This document shows, piece after piece, positions 7,909-17,456 of a DNA stretch of 64,000 bases. Origin of the DNA: Rhizobium binae. Its GTDB lineage: Bacteria; Pseudomonadota; Alphaproteobacteria; Rhizobiales; Rhizobiaceae. The first letter of the stretch is position 1, and each line of letters begins with the position of its first letter. The notes below the pieces were generated by a model, which saw nothing but the letters and a program-made list of their open reading frames with translations, was not told the DNA's origin and searched no databases. The position numbers and the translations under genes are program-made. The stretch is from the NCBI RefSeq assembly GCF_017357225.1, contig NZ_CP071604.1, positions 3,751,501 to 3,815,500 of the forward strand. Direction: 5' to 3'.

Positions 7909-8655
7909 ATGGCTGGCCATTCACAGTTTAAAAACATTATGCACCGCAAAGGCCGTCAGGATGCCGTGCGCTCGAAAATGTTCTCCAAGCTCGCGCGCGA
8001 AATCACGGTTGCCGCCAAGGCCGGCCTGCCCGACCCGTCGATGAATGCGCGTCTTCGCCTGGCGATCCAGAACGCCAAGGCCCAGTCCATGCCGAAAGAC
8101 AATATCGACCGCGCCATCAAGAAGGCGGCCGGCGCCGACGGCGAAAACTATGACGAAGTCCGCTATGAGGGCTATGGTCCCGGCGGCACGGCGATCATTG
8201 TCGAGGCCTTGACCGACAATCGCAACCGCACCGCCTCCAACGTCCGCTCGATCTTCACCAAGGCCGGCGGCGCTCTCGGCGAAACCGGATCCGTTTCCTT
8301 CTCCTTCGACCATGTCGGCGAGATCACCTACAAGCTTTCCGTTGGCGATGCCGACAAGGTGATGGAAGCCGCGATCGAAGCCGGTGCCGATGATGTCGAG
8401 ACCGATGAAGAGGGCCACTACATCACCTGCGCCTTCGAAGCCCTCGGCGAAGTGTCGAAAGCGCTGGAATCCAGCCTCGGCGAAGCCGAAACCGTCAAGG
8501 CCGTCTGGCGCGCCCAGAACAATGTGCCGGTGGACGAGGAAAAGGCCCAGTCGCTGATGAAACTGATCGACAGCCTGGAAGATGATGACGACGTGCAGAA
8601 CGTCTATTCCAATTTCGAGGTCTCGGAAGAAGTGCTGGCCAAGCTCTCAGCCTGA
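7909..8655 (+). CDS. yebC: YebC/PmpR-family transcriptional regulator / translation factor
   Basis: 248-residue protein with the invariant N-terminus [19 protein letters not shown], then [13 protein letters not shown] and [19 protein letters not shown]. The YebC family was long annotated as a DNA-binding regulator; recent work links members to translation of difficult peptides such as polyproline. The start at 7909 follows AGGGG, and the in-frame ATG at 7894 adds five non-conserved residues. In this chromosome it lies upstream of the ruvC-ruvA-ruvB cluster, as in many bacteria, though two genes intervene. A strong terminator follows. Confidence 0.96.
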   Translation: MAGHSQFKNIMHRKGRQDAVRSKMFSKLAREITVAAKAGLPDPSMNARLRLAIQNAKAQSMPKDNIDRAIKKAAGADGENYDEVRYEGYGPGGTAIIVEALTDNRNRTASNVRSIFTKAGGALGETGSVSFSFDHVGEITYKLSVGDADKVMEAAIEAGADDVETDEEGHYITCAFEALGEVSKALESSLGEAETVKAVWRAQNNVPVDEEKAQSLMKLIDSLEDDDDVQNVYSNFEVSEEVLAKLSA

Positions 8656-8676
8656 GTTTCCAAACGATCATCAACG

Positions 8677-8704
8677 AAAAACCCGGCCGCGACGCCGGGT
8701 TTTT
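8677..8704 (+). terminator. Rho-independent terminator after yebC
   Basis: AAAAACCCGGC (8677-8687) pairs with GCCGGGTTTTT (8694-8704) around a six-base loop. It lies 21 bases after the yebC stop and ends in a T-tract. Confidence 0.9.
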
Positions 8705-8756
8705 CTTCTCGCCTCGCATACGATGTTCCGCTCTGAAGGTGCTCGTTGCGCCCCCT

Positions 8757-9758
8757 CTACGCGGCAACCCGCAGGAAATTTCCCAACCCCGCGAACAATT
8801 CCACCGACTTCAGTCGCGCTTCGATATCATGGATCGGCATGGAAATGATCACCTCGTCGGCCTGCGTTTCCTTGAGAAATGCCGTCAGTTTCGCCTCCGC
8901 CGTCTCCGGCGACCCGACCACGGCATAACGCAGCGTGTGTTCGACGTTCATCTTCTCCATCGGCGACCAGAATGTCTCCATATCGGCCACCGGACGCGGG
9001 AACGGACCGCGGACATTGCGGCGCAGGTTGACGAACTGCTGCTGAGCCGAAGTGAAATGGTAGCGCGCCTCCTCGTCCGTCGCCGCCACCGCGCCCATGA
9101 CGCCGACCATCACATAAGGCTTGTCGAGCGTTGCCGAGGGCTGGAAGCGATCGCGGTAGATGGCGATCGCATCGAGCAGCATGTCGGGCGCGAAATGCGA
9201 GGCGAAGGCATAGGGAAGCCCGAGCATGGCGGCCAGCTGGGCGCTGTAGAGGCTGGAGCCGAGCAGCCAGATCGGAACATGCGAACCGTTGCCGGGAACG
9301 GCAAGGATCGCCTGGTTCTCGACCGGCTTACCAAGCAGCTGCTGCAGTTCGACCACGTCGTTGGGAAAGCTGTTGGCGCCGGCCTCAAGATTACGCCGCA
9401 GCGCCTGCGCCGTGCGCATGTCGGTCCCCGGCGCACGTCCGAGGCCGAGATCGACGCGGCCGGGGAAGAGCGCCTCGAGCGTGCCGAACTGCTCGGCGAT
9501 GACGAGCGGCGAATGATTGGGCAGCATGACGCCGCCGGAGCCGATGCGGATGCTTTTCGTCGCCGCCCCGACATGACCGATGACGACGGCGGTGGCCGCG
9601 CTGGCAATTCCCGGCATGCCGTGATGTTCGGCGAGCCAGAAGCGTTTGTAACCGAATTCCTCGGCCTTGCGTGCCATCCGCGCCGAGCTTTCGAGCGACT
9701 GGCTGACGGTGCTGCCTTCGGCAACGGGGGAAAGGTCGAGGATGGAGAAGGGAACCAT
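8757..9758 (-). CDS. LLM-class flavin-dependent oxidoreductase
   Basis: 333-residue luciferase-like monooxygenase of the single-component MsnO8-type group. Visible are [55 protein letters not shown], the [16 protein letters not shown] motif (here [12 protein letters not shown]) and [16 protein letters not shown]. Such enzymes use FMNH2 and oxygen; the substrate is unknown. The start is ATG 9758, with GCAGG upstream; the longer frame on the strand runs into the chemoreceptor 3' region. Converges with yebC. Confidence 0.92.
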   Translation of the reverse strand: MVPFSILDLSPVAEGSTVSQSLESSARMARKAEEFGYKRFWLAEHHGMPGIASAATAVVIGHVGAATKSIRIGSGGVMLPNHSPLVIAEQFGTLEALFPGRVDLGLGRAPGTDMRTAQALRRNLEAGANSFPNDVVELQQLLGKPVENQAILAVPGNGSHVPIWLLGSSLYSAQLAAMLGLPYAFASHFAPDMLLDAIAIYRDRFQPSATLDKPYVMVGVMGAVAATDEEARYHFTSAQQQFVNLRRNVRGPFPRPVADMETFWSPMEKMNVEHTLRYAVVGSPETAEAKLTAFLKETQADEVIISMPIHDIEARLKSVELFAGLGNFLRVAA

Positions 9759-9882
9759 GGGAAACCTGCCGGCCAATTGAAGGATGCAGCCTATGTAGGT
9801 TCGCGCCCGCGCCATTCCAAACCATGCACGCAAACAAAAGGGCCGCGCGAACGCGACCCATGCTAGATGCCCGAAACGATGC

Positions 9883-12198
9883 CTACCGGTGACGGCGCAG
9901 CACATGCACCTCGGCGCTCGGCCTGTGGTCTCCGTGCGGCAGCGTGAAATTGCCGAGTTGGCGATCCATTTCCAAAGCTTCCGTCGCCAGCCGGTGGATC
10001 GCTGCCGTCGTCTCCTCGACCATTGAGGCATTCTGCTGCGTCATTGCGTCGAGTTCGGCGACGGCGCTGTTGATCTCCCGCAGCGTATTGGCCTCCTCGC
10101 GCGTCGATTCCATGATCTCGTGGATCTGCCCGTTGATCGCCTCGACATGCGCGCCGATGCCCGTCAGCGCGACACCGGCCCTTTCGACCAGCGAAACGCC
10201 GCTTTCGACCTCATGCGTCGATTTCTGCAGCAAGCTGGAGATCTCCTTGGCCGCGCTCGACGACCGCTGGGCGAGCTCGCGCACTTCCATGGCGACGACA
10301 GCAAAGCCCTTGCCCGATTCACCGGCGCGCGCTGCCTCGACACCGGCATTCAGCGCCAAAAGATTGGTCTGGAAGGCGATGTCGTCGATGACCGAGATGA
10401 TCGTGTTGATCTGGCGTGAGGAGGTCTGGATCGCCTCCATCGCCGCGATCGTCTCGCGCATGATCTGGCCGGAGCCGGTCGTCTCCTTCTTGGCGTCGCG
10501 GGCGATGCGCTCGGCCTGCTCGGCCCGCTCGATCTGCCGACGGACGGACTGGGTGATGGCGCTGATTGCATTCGCCGTCTCGGTGATCGAGCCGGCCTGG
10601 CGCTCGGTGCGCCCGGCAAGCTCGTCGGCGCTGGTGCGCATCTCCTCCGAGCCGGCCCGCACCGCCATCGAGTTGCCGCCGATGGCCGTCATGGTTTCGC
10701 TCAGTGTCGCGAGCGCCTCGTTGAAATTGATGCGCAGGCTTTCGAGCTCGCTCGGGAAGTGCCGATCGATCTGATAGGCGAGATCCCCGCTCGCCAGATG
10801 GTGCAGGGCCTCATCGATCGCCTCCACCACCTGCTGCAGCGACTTCGCCTCGGCCTCGCGCTCGGCAAGGTTCTGCTGGCGGTCCTGCTCGGCCTGAAGG
10901 CGTGTCTCTTCGCTGGCGGCTTCCAGTTCGCGGCCTTCGATCAGCGACTGCCGGAAGCGGGCAAGCGCGTTGGCCATCGTGCCGATCTCATCTTTTCGGT
11001 TCAGGCTTCCGATCTCGGTGTTGAGCTTGCCATCGGCGACATCGCGGGTGACGCCGGCAAGCCGCGCAAGCGGCGAGAACAGAAAATTGGTGACCAGGCC
11101 AGTGGCTATCGCCATGACGACGAGCACGCCGATGCCGATCATCGTCAACAAAGTGGCGATCTCGAGTGAGCCGGCATTGAGTTCGCTGAGCAGCACGCTT
11201 TCGACCACGAGGAAGCGGTCGCCGCGATAATCGATGCCGCGGACATAGGCGCGAGCCGGACCGTCGGCCCTGTCGAAATCGGCCACCGTCATCGCCGAAC
11301 TGGCAAGCGCGTCCTTGATGAAGCTGAAGGGTGCGGCATCGAGCGTCGCAAGCTTGCCGTTCGCATCGAGACCAATCGCCGAGCCATCGTCGGAGACGAT
11401 CGCCGCCCGCGCGGTGCTGCCCTGAACAATGCCCTTTGCCAGGATGCTGGTGACGATGTCGTCACGCACCTTGAACAGGATGATGCCTTTGGCCGCACCG
11501 AGTTTGACGATCGGCACGGCATAGAAAATCGCCGACCCGCCGCTGGCCGCATCGACGCGGAGCCCGGAAAAGCCTGTTGGCGCGGCATCATCGGTCGCCT
11601 TGGCGGTATTGTCGATTGCCTTGGCGAAAGCGATGCCGGCGCCGGTCGCCTTCCAGGCGTCCGACCTCAGATTCTCGGCGAAGTCGTCCTCCTTCTTATA
11701 GGAATAGAGGACGGTACCATCGAGATCGGCGATCAGCAGATCGCTGAAAGCGGTATCCTCGAGGTCGCGGGCGACCTCGCCCTGCGTCTTCTCATGGTTC
11801 GAATAATAAAAGCCGCTCGGCCCTTCCGGCTTCATCAGCTTCTCGCGCTGATCGGCGGGGTTGGGATTGGCCGTGATGAAGACTTTCTTCAGCTCGGCGC
11901 GGGCATCGCCGGAGGTCTTCTCGATCGTCTTCCAGCCGCTCTTCAGGCTGGTGATCGACATCTGCAGCGCCTCGATGCGGGCGATGGAATTGGCCTGGTT
12001 CTCAAGCTGCGCCAGCTGATCCTGCAACATGTCGCCGCGGAAGATCAGCACGCTCTCCTTGGCCTTCAGCGCCTGCTCGTCGGAGATGCGGCTGCTGGCG
12101 AAATAGGCGAGCACGTCGATCACCGCGATGGACAGCACGGTCATCAGGATGAATGTGGCAATGACCTTGAAGGACAGGGATTGAAATCTCTGAGCCAT
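9883..12198 (-). CDS. Methyl-accepting chemotaxis protein, transmembrane (orphan)
   Basis: 771-residue chemoreceptor. First membrane helix at about residues 10-29 ([20 protein letters not shown]), a periplasmic sensor of about 310 residues, and a second helix near 345-368. A HAMP domain ([21 protein letters not shown]) follows, then a second HAMP-like segment ([17 protein letters not shown]), then the signalling hairpin with tip [37 protein letters not shown]. Methylation-type Glu/Gln helices flank it. No che genes adjoin it. The tip carries Gly-Val where the two receptors at 54-58 kb have Ala-Val, so it is a separate lineage. Ligand unknown. Confidence 0.95.
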   Translation of the reverse strand: MAQRFQSLSFKVIATFILMTVLSIAVIDVLAYFASSRISDEQALKAKESVLIFRGDMLQDQLAQLENQANSIARIEALQMSITSLKSGWKTIEKTSGDARAELKKVFITANPNPADQREKLMKPEGPSGFYYSNHEKTQGEVARDLEDTAFSDLLIADLDGTVLYSYKKEDDFAENLRSDAWKATGAGIAFAKAIDNTAKATDDAAPTGFSGLRVDAASGGSAIFYAVPIVKLGAAKGIILFKVRDDIVTSILAKGIVQGSTARAAIVSDDGSAIGLDANGKLATLDAAPFSFIKDALASSAMTVADFDRADGPARAYVRGIDYRGDRFLVVESVLLSELNAGSLEIATLLTMIGIGVLVVMAIATGLVTNFLFSPLARLAGVTRDVADGKLNTEIGSLNRKDEIGTMANALARFRQSLIEGRELEAASEETRLQAEQDRQQNLAEREAEAKSLQQVVEAIDEALHHLASGDLAYQIDRHFPSELESLRINFNEALATLSETMTAIGGNSMAVRAGSEEMRTSADELAGRTERQAGSITETANAISAITQSVRRQIERAEQAERIARDAKKETTGSGQIMRETIAAMEAIQTSSRQINTIISVIDDIAFQTNLLALNAGVEAARAGESGKGFAVVAMEVRELAQRSSSAAKEISSLLQKSTHEVESGVSLVERAGVALTGIGAHVEAINGQIHEIMESTREEANTLREINSAVAELDAMTQQNASMVEETTAAIHRLATEALEMDRQLGNFTLPHGDHRPSAEVHVLRRHR

Positions 12199-12438
12199 GT
12201 ACGACGAACCCCTTCTGAACGCGTCTGCCGGCGCGGGCAGGCAGCGTGCCTGATCGACCGATCTTCAAACAGAACACCGGGGCTTATCTCTTTGCGACAC
12301 AAGACCCCCTTGGTGTTTGACACTAGAATTCAAGCATCTGTTTTAATTCGCGGTAAATGGAGCGGCGTAAATCCGGAAGGGTTTTTGTTTTGTTCACATA
12401 TCGATGGCACTTATTTCGCAGTCGCTATAGGTTAAACC

Positions 12439-12948
12439 ATGCAAAATACGATTCGCATCGTCGGCATCGATCCCGGACTTCGCCGCACCGGCTGGGGGAT
12501 CATCGACACATTAGGCAATTCCCTGCGGTTTGTGGCCTCGGGAACCGTGACCTCCGACGGAGACATGGATCTCGCCTCCCGCCTGTGTCAACTGCATGAC
12601 GGCCTGGCGGAGGTCGTGCACGCTTACAAGCCGGATGAGGCCGCGGTTGAACAGACCTTCGTCAACAAGGATGCGGTGGCGACGCTCAAGCTTGGCCAAG
12701 CCCGCGGCATCGCCATGCTGGTGCCGGCGCGCGCCGGGCTGCAAGTCTCCGAATATGCGCCGAACGCCGTCAAGAAGGCCGTCATCGGCGTCGGCCATGG
12801 CGAAAAACATCAGATTCACATGATGTTGAAGATCCTGATGCCGAAGGTCGAATTTAAGGGCGATGACGCCGCCGACGCCCTGGCCATTGCCATTTGCCAT
12901 GCCCACAATCGTGGCAGTAATCGGATGCGGGAAGCGCTGGCCGGCTAA
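12439..12948 (+). CDS. ruvC: RuvC, Holliday junction resolvase
   Basis: 169-residue RNase H-fold endonuclease that cuts Holliday junctions symmetrically after RuvAB branch migration. Acidic catalytic residues are visible: Asp11 in VGIDPG, Glu71 in AAVEQTF, and the Asp cluster near 141-144 in [17 protein letters not shown]. Length is normal. In most bacteria ruvA follows directly; here a toxin-antitoxin pair of about 670 bp is placed between ruvC and ruvA. The 240 bp upstream of it to the divergent chemoreceptor contains its promoter. Confidence 0.98.
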   Translation: MQNTIRIVGIDPGLRRTGWGIIDTLGNSLRFVASGTVTSDGDMDLASRLCQLHDGLAEVVHAYKPDEAAVEQTFVNKDAVATLKLGQARGIAMLVPARAGLQVSEYAPNAVKKAVIGVGHGEKHQIHMMLKILMPKVEFKGDDAADALAIAICHAHNRGSNRMREALAG

Positions 12949-12955
12949 TCCGTTC

Positions 12956-12989
12956 TTGACTTGTTCCCATAGTAAGGATAATCCTTACT
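12956..12989 (+). promoter_or_regulatory. vapBC promoter with a perfect 19-bp palindromic operator
   Basis: TTGACT (12956-12961) is a -35-like box, and GATAAT (12977-12982) is a -10-like box at a short 15-bp spacing. The -10 lies inside AGTAAGGATAATCCTTACT (12971-12989), a perfect 9-1-9 palindrome. This is the arrangement expected for self-repression by the VapB-VapC complex. Confidence 0.7.
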
Positions 12990-13005
12990 TCGAAGGAGCA
13001 AGAAG

Positions 13006-13257
13006 ATGCGCGTCACCTCCAAAGGCCAGGTCACCATTCCACGCGATCTCAGAGAGCTTGCGGGCATCGAGACCAATAGCGAAGTCATCTTCTCGATCGA
13101 GAACGGTAAGCTCGTTCTCTCCCCGAAGAACGGCAAGCAGGAGATCGAGGACCGGGGCCGGCTGGACCGTTTCCTTCAGACGATCCGTCGTCTCGAAGGC
13201 ACCGGCGATCAGGCGATCAATGCCGAAGACCTGATGTCGATGACCCGTGATCGCTGA
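13006..13257 (+). CDS. AbrB/MazE-type antitoxin of a VapBC module
   Basis: 83-residue protein with an N-terminal swapped-hairpin AbrB/SpoVT DNA-binding domain (MRVTSKGQVTIPRDLRELAG, residues 1-20) and a charged C-terminal tail that would bind the toxin. Preceded by GAAGGAGCAAGAAG, a good ribosome site, and by a perfect palindrome overlapping the -10. Its last codon overlaps the toxin start (TGATGG), so the two are translationally coupled. As a family, such antitoxins neutralise PIN-domain RNases and repress their own operon. Confidence 0.92.
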   Translation: MRVTSKGQVTIPRDLRELAGIETNSEVIFSIENGKLVLSPKNGKQEIEDRGRLDRFLQTIRRLEGTGDQAINAEDLMSMTRDR

Positions 13258-13670
13258 TGGCAACGCTTGTCGATACAAACATACTCGTCGATCTGGCAGT
13301 GGCCGGTTCGGACTGGCACGGTTGGTCGCGTCGAAAAATGCTCGACGTCTTCAAAGATGGGCCGGTCATCATAAATCCGATCATCTATTCCGAATTTTCC
13401 CTTCGCTACGACGATATGGATGAAGTCGACCAACTGCTTCCGCAGGATGAATTCCGCCGCGAGAACCTTCCTTGGCCGGCTGCCTTCGCCGCAGCTCAAG
13501 CCTTCCGGCTTTACCGTCGCGTCGGCGGAGGACGCGAACCGATATTGCCCGACTTCCTCATCGGCGCCCATGCGGCGATAAGGGGCTACAAGATTTTGAC
13601 CCGCGACCCGAGCGGATACCGATCTTATTTCCCCTCCGTTGAACTTATCACGCCCGAAACGGAACCTTGA
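13257..13670 (+). CDS. PIN-domain ribonuclease toxin (VapC family)
   Basis: 137-residue PIN domain. Expected acidic residues are present: Asp6 in [11 protein letters not shown], Glu46 in NPIIYSEFS, and the Asp of [11 protein letters not shown] near residue 104, followed by ILTRD. VapC toxins cleave RNA, often tRNA, when freed from VapB. The start overlaps the antitoxin stop. Only 13 bases separate its stop from the ruvA ATG, so readthrough from the vapBC promoter would transcribe ruvA-ruvB. Catalytic residues look intact, so the module is probably functional. Confidence 0.92.
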   Translation: MATLVDTNILVDLAVAGSDWHGWSRRKMLDVFKDGPVIINPIIYSEFSLRYDDMDEVDQLLPQDEFRRENLPWPAAFAAAQAFRLYRRVGGGREPILPDFLIGAHAAIRGYKILTRDPSGYRSYFPSVELITPETEP

Positions 13671-13683
13671 GAGACCGCGCCCC

Positions 13684-14298
13684 ATGATCGGCAAGCTGAA
13701 AGGCACCATAGACGAGATCGGCGAAGACTATGTACTCGTTGATGTGCACGGCGTCTGCTACGTCGCTTACTGCTCCGCCCGCACCCTGTCCAAGCTCGGC
13801 TCGGCCGGTGAGGCCTGCGTGCTGTTCATCGAGACCTATGTGCGCGAGGACCAGTTGAAGCTCTTCGGCTTCATGACCGCATTGGAGCGGGAATGGTTCA
13901 ACCTGCTCCAAAGCGTTCAGGGGGTGGGCGCCAAGGTCGCGCTTGCCGTGCTCTCGACCTTGACGCCGGGCGAACTCGCCAATGCCATTGCCCTGCAGGA
14001 CCGCGCTGCCGTTTCCCGCGCCCCGGGCGTCGGCCCGAAAGTGGCGATGCGCCTCGTCACCGAGCTCAAGAACCGAGCGCCGGCCTTTGCCGGGGAAGCG
14101 ATCAATATCGCCCTTAAGCAGGAACTCGGGGAAGGTGTCGCGGCCGCACCCGTTGCCGACGCGGTGTCTGCGTTGACCAATCTCGGCTACAGCAGAGACC
14201 AGGCGGCGAATGCGGTTGCCGCGGCAATGAAGACGGCGGGCGATGGCGCCGACAGCGCCAAATTGATCAGACTGGGATTGAAGGAACTGGCACGGTGA
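13684..14298 (+). CDS. ruvA: RuvA, Holliday junction-binding subunit
   Basis: 204-residue tetramer-forming protein that binds the junction and loads RuvB. The N-terminal OB-fold begins [21 protein letters not shown]. The helix-hairpin-helix pair is seen as [18 protein letters not shown] and [22 protein letters not shown]-terminal RuvB-binding domain ([21 protein letters not shown]) follows. I chose 13684 from the conserved N-terminus; the in-frame ATG at 13639 lies inside vapC. Separated from ruvC by vapBC and from ruvB by 82 bases. Confidence 0.98.
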   Translation: MIGKLKGTIDEIGEDYVLVDVHGVCYVAYCSARTLSKLGSAGEACVLFIETYVREDQLKLFGFMTALEREWFNLLQSVQGVGAKVALAVLSTLTPGELANAIALQDRAAVSRAPGVGPKVAMRLVTELKNRAPAFAGEAINIALKQELGEGVAAAPVADAVSALTNLGYSRDQAANAVAAAMKTAGDGADSAKLIRLGLKELAR

Positions 14299-14380
14299 AA
14301 ACCGGAAAACCAATGAATGGGTGTCGGGGCACCCGACGTTTGGTGTATTGCTGTAACAGGTTTCAAAACGGAATGAGAGC

Positions 14381-15421
14381 ATGAGCGAACCCGCCCGCCT
14401 GATATCGCCGGAAAAGCGGGGCGAAGATCTAGACATCACGTTGCGCCCGCAATCGCTGGACGAATTCACCGGCCAGGCGGAAGCGCGCGCCAATCTCAAG
14501 GTCTTCATCGAGGCGGCGAAGAATCGCGGCGAGGCGCTGGACCATGTGCTCTTCGTCGGCCCGCCCGGCCTCGGTAAGACGACGCTGGCGCAGATCATGG
14601 CGAAGGAACTCGGCGTCAACTTCCGCTCGACATCCGGTCCGGTGATCGCCAAGGCCGGCGATCTTGCCGCACTGCTGACCAATCTCGAGGAGCGCGACGT
14701 GCTCTTCATCGACGAGATCCATCGCCTCAATCCGGCCGTCGAGGAAATCCTCTACCCGGCCATGGAAGATTTCCAATTGGACCTCATCATCGGCGAGGGC
14801 CCTGCCGCCCGCTCGGTGAAGATCGATCTGTCGAAATTCACGCTGGTGGCGGCGACCACCCGCCTTGGCCTGTTGACGACGCCGCTGCGCGATCGCTTCG
14901 GCATCCCGGTGCGCCTGAGCTTCTATACTGTCGAGGAACTGGAACTGATCGTGCGCCGCGGCGCGCGGCTGATGAACCTGCCGATGACCGAGGAAGGTGC
15001 GCGCGAGGTCGCGAGACGCGCCCGCGGCACGCCACGCATCGCCGGCCGGCTGCTGCGGCGCGTGCGCGATTTCGCCGAGGTGGCAAAGGCGGAAGCCGTC
15101 ACCCGCGAAATTGCCGACGAGGCGCTGACCCGCTTGCTTGTCGACAATGTCGGCTTCGATCAGCTCGACAAACGCTACCTCAACATGATCGCCGTCAATT
15201 TCGGCGGCGGCCCGGTCGGCATCGAAACCATCGCCGCCGGCCTTTCCGAGCCGCGCGACGCAATCGAGGATATCATCGAGCCATATATGATCCAGCAGGG
15301 TTTCATTCAGCGCACGCCGCGCGGCCGTGTTCTGACCGCAATCGCGTGGAAACATCTCGGAATGCAACCGCCCAAGGACATGGAGGCTGCGCAGTTCCGG
15401 CTGTTCCAGGAGGACAACTGA
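14381..15421 (+). CDS. ruvB: RuvB, Holliday junction branch-migration ATPase
   Basis: 346-residue AAA+ motor. Begins with [35 protein letters not shown] is the usual opening. Walker [10 protein letters not shown] is at residues 61-69, Walker B is [11 protein letters not shown], sensor 1 is in [11 protein letters not shown] and the arginine finger region in LRDRFGI. A winged-helix C-terminus ends the protein. Full length. The next gene starts with GTG on the base after its stop, so they are one transcription unit. Confidence 0.98.
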   Translation: MSEPARLISPEKRGEDLDITLRPQSLDEFTGQAEARANLKVFIEAAKNRGEALDHVLFVGPPGLGKTTLAQIMAKELGVNFRSTSGPVIAKAGDLAALLTNLEERDVLFIDEIHRLNPAVEEILYPAMEDFQLDLIIGEGPAARSVKIDLSKFTLVAATTRLGLLTTPLRDRFGIPVRLSFYTVEELELIVRRGARLMNLPMTEEGAREVARRARGTPRIAGRLLRRVRDFAEVAKAEAVTREIADEALTRLLVDNVGFDQLDKRYLNMIAVNFGGGPVGIETIAAGLSEPRDAIEDIIEPYMIQQGFIQRTPRGRVLTAIAWKHLGMQPPKDMEAAQFRLFQEDN

Positions 15422-16324
15422 GTGATCACCCGCCGCGGATTTTTCAAGCTTGTCGGCGGCGGTATCGCAGGTGTCATGTCGCTTGGTGGTTACGCCTTCG
15501 CCTATGAACCGCTGGCAAGGCTCGGCATCGCCCGCTACCGGCTGACGCCGCCGGGATGGACACCAGGGCTGAAGCTCCGCGTCGTCGCGCTCGCCGATAT
15601 CCATGCCTGCGAACCCTGGATGTCGGCAGGCCGCATTACCGCGATCTGCCAAAGGGCGAATGAACTCGAAGGCGATGTGACCGTCCTGCTCGGCGATTAT
15701 GCCTCGGGCATGAACATGGTGACGCAATACGTACATTCGAGCCAGTGGTCGAAGGCGCTGGCCACTCTGCGGGCCCCTCTCGGCGTCCATGCAGTCATGG
15801 GCAATCATGACTGGTGGGAAGACAGGACTGTCCAGAGGAACGGCGGGATGGAAACTTTCGGGCACCGGGCGCTTGCCGACGTCGGCATCCCGGTCTACGG
15901 CAACCGCGCCGTACGACTCGAAAAGGATGGCCACGGTTTCTGGTTCGCTGGCCTCGAGGACCAGCTGGCGCTGCTGCCCGGCCGGAAATGGGGCCGCACG
16001 CGCATGCTCGGCCTCGACGACCTCGAGGGAACGATGGCGCAGGTGACTGACGATGCGCCCGTCATCCTGCTCGCCCACGAGCCCGATATCTTTCCGCGCG
16101 TACCCGAGCGCGTCTCGCTGACGCTCTCCGGCCACACCCATGGCGGGCAGATCCGGTTCCTCGGCCGTTCGCCGATCGTCCCCTCGCGTTACGGCAATCG
16201 CTACGCCTATGGCCATATCGTCGAAGCGGGGCGCAATATCATCGTGTCCGGCGGCCTCGGCTGCTCCATCGCGCCGGTCCGCTTCGGCGTGCCGCCGGAA
16301 ATCGTCGTGATCGATCTCGGATAA
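15422..16324 (+). CDS. Metallophosphoesterase with Tat-type signal
   Basis: 300-residue calcineurin-like phosphoesterase of the YkuE/YaeI type. The N-terminus MITRRGFFKLVGGGIAGVMS has a twin-arginine motif (TRRGFFK) and a hydrophobic stretch, so it is probably exported or membrane-anchored. Metal motifs in order: LADIHACEPW, LLGDYASGM, VMGNHDWWED, LLAHEPDIF and LSGHTHGGQI, all intact. GTG start immediately after the ruvB stop; no other start retains the Tat motif. Related enzymes act on phosphodiester or lipid pyrophosphate substrates; the substrate here is unknown. Confidence 0.92.
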   Translation: MITRRGFFKLVGGGIAGVMSLGGYAFAYEPLARLGIARYRLTPPGWTPGLKLRVVALADIHACEPWMSAGRITAICQRANELEGDVTVLLGDYASGMNMVTQYVHSSQWSKALATLRAPLGVHAVMGNHDWWEDRTVQRNGGMETFGHRALADVGIPVYGNRAVRLEKDGHGFWFAGLEDQLALLPGRKWGRTRMLGLDDLEGTMAQVTDDAPVILLAHEPDIFPRVPERVSLTLSGHTHGGQIRFLGRSPIVPSRYGNRYAYGHIVEAGRNIIVSGGLGCSIAPVRFGVPPEIVVIDLG

Positions 16325-16331
16325 GAATGAC

Positions 16332-16837
16332 ATGAGCAAGCGCACTCACATCCGCCTGACTGTGGGCGCTGAGTGTTTCAACCATCGCATCGCCAGCCTT
16401 GGTTTTCGCAATGGCCATGTGCTCGTCCATCGCGCCGTGCACGAGCCCTTCTGGACTTTCCCGGCGGCAGGGCGGAAATCGGCGAGACCTCGGAAGAAAC
16501 ACTAAAGCGGGAGATGATGGAGGAACTCGGCATTGACGTCACAGTCTCGCGCCTCCTCTGGACCGTCGAGAATTTTTTCCGCTATGAACACCGCGGCTGG
16601 CATGAGCTCGACTTCTATTATCTGATGGAAATTCCACCGGAATTTCCCTTTCGGCCGCACGAGATCATCCATCGCGTCGAAGACGGCGACAACCATCTCG
16701 AATTCAAATGGGTGGCGGCAACGCGCACTGCCCTGACCGCGCTCGACATCCCGCCCTATTTCATTGCCCAGGAAATCGAGAACCTGCCGGCAGCACCGCG
16801 TCATCTCGTCTGGCGTGATGGCAATCTCGATGACTGA
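16332..16837 (+). pseudogene. Nudix hydrolase, frameshifted just before the Nudix box
   Basis: The frame from ATG 16332 gives MSKRTHIRLTVGAECFNHRI through HEPFWTFP and then fails. The Nudix box GRAEIGETSEETLKREMMEE, complete in pattern (Gx5Ex7REUxEExGU), continues one frame back and runs to 16837 (HLVWRDGNLDD). The normal junction would be FWTFPGGRAEIG, so one base is missing between 16460 and 16463, in a run reading TTTCCCGGCGG. The rest of the coding sequence is clean, so this is either a very recent mutation or a sequencing error. It lies between the phosphoesterase and DinB genes. Confidence 0.85.
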
Positions 16838-16875
16838 CGCAAACATTCCGCCAGCGCTTGAGAGGAAAGCCGCCG

Positions 16876-17442
16876 ATGTCGACGACCTTCGATCCCGTCA
16901 GGGTCTTTCGCAAACTTGCCTATAACAACGCCCTTGCCAATCACCGTCTGTTGCGCGCTTGCGCGGCATTGAAACCTGGCGAATTCGAAGCGCAGCGGAC
17001 GGGCTTCTTCCCCTCGATCAAGGAAACCATGAACCACATCATCACGGTCGACTGGTTCTATGTCGATGGCATGGAAGGCGGCACGCTCGGCTACCAGGCC
17101 TTCGAGGTCGAAGAACCCTTCGACGACGTCGAGTCACTGGCGCAAGCGCAGGCGAACGTCGATCAGCGTCTGATTGCGCTTTGCAAAGCCCTGACACCGG
17201 AAAGGCTGGTGTCGACCGTCAGGCTCCATCGCGGCGACCGCATCCAGGAGGAGCGCATGGACGACGTGCTCGCCCATCTCTCCCAGCACCAGACCCATCA
17301 TCGCGGCCAGGTGCACGCGATGCTTTCAGGCACCAGCGTCGCTCCGCCGCGACTCGACGAATTCATCGTCGCCGACGATGCGCAGTTTCGAGGCAAGGAA
17401 GTCGCCGAACTCGGCTGGAGCGAGGAAATGCTGATACGTTAG
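16876..17442 (+). CDS. DinB-family four-helix protein
   Basis: 188-residue DinB/YfiT-type putative metalloenzyme. The metal-site histidines are in KETMNHIITVDWF (about residues 53-65) and LSQHQTHHRGQVHAML (about 137-152). DinB proteins include thiol-dependent S-transferases and damage-induced proteins, with mostly unknown substrates. ATG 16876 has GAGAGGAAA upstream; the in-frame ATG at 16858 lacks a ribosome site. Downstream of the broken Nudix gene and convergent with acvB, with 14 bases between. Confidence 0.9.
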   Translation: MSTTFDPVRVFRKLAYNNALANHRLLRACAALKPGEFEAQRTGFFPSIKETMNHIITVDWFYVDGMEGGTLGYQAFEVEEPFDDVESLAQAQANVDQRLIALCKALTPERLVSTVRLHRGDRIQEERMDDVLAHLSQHQTHHRGQVHAMLSGTSVAPPRLDEFIVADDAQFRGKEVAELGWSEEMLIR

Positions 17443-17456
17443 AGCACGATGCCGTT

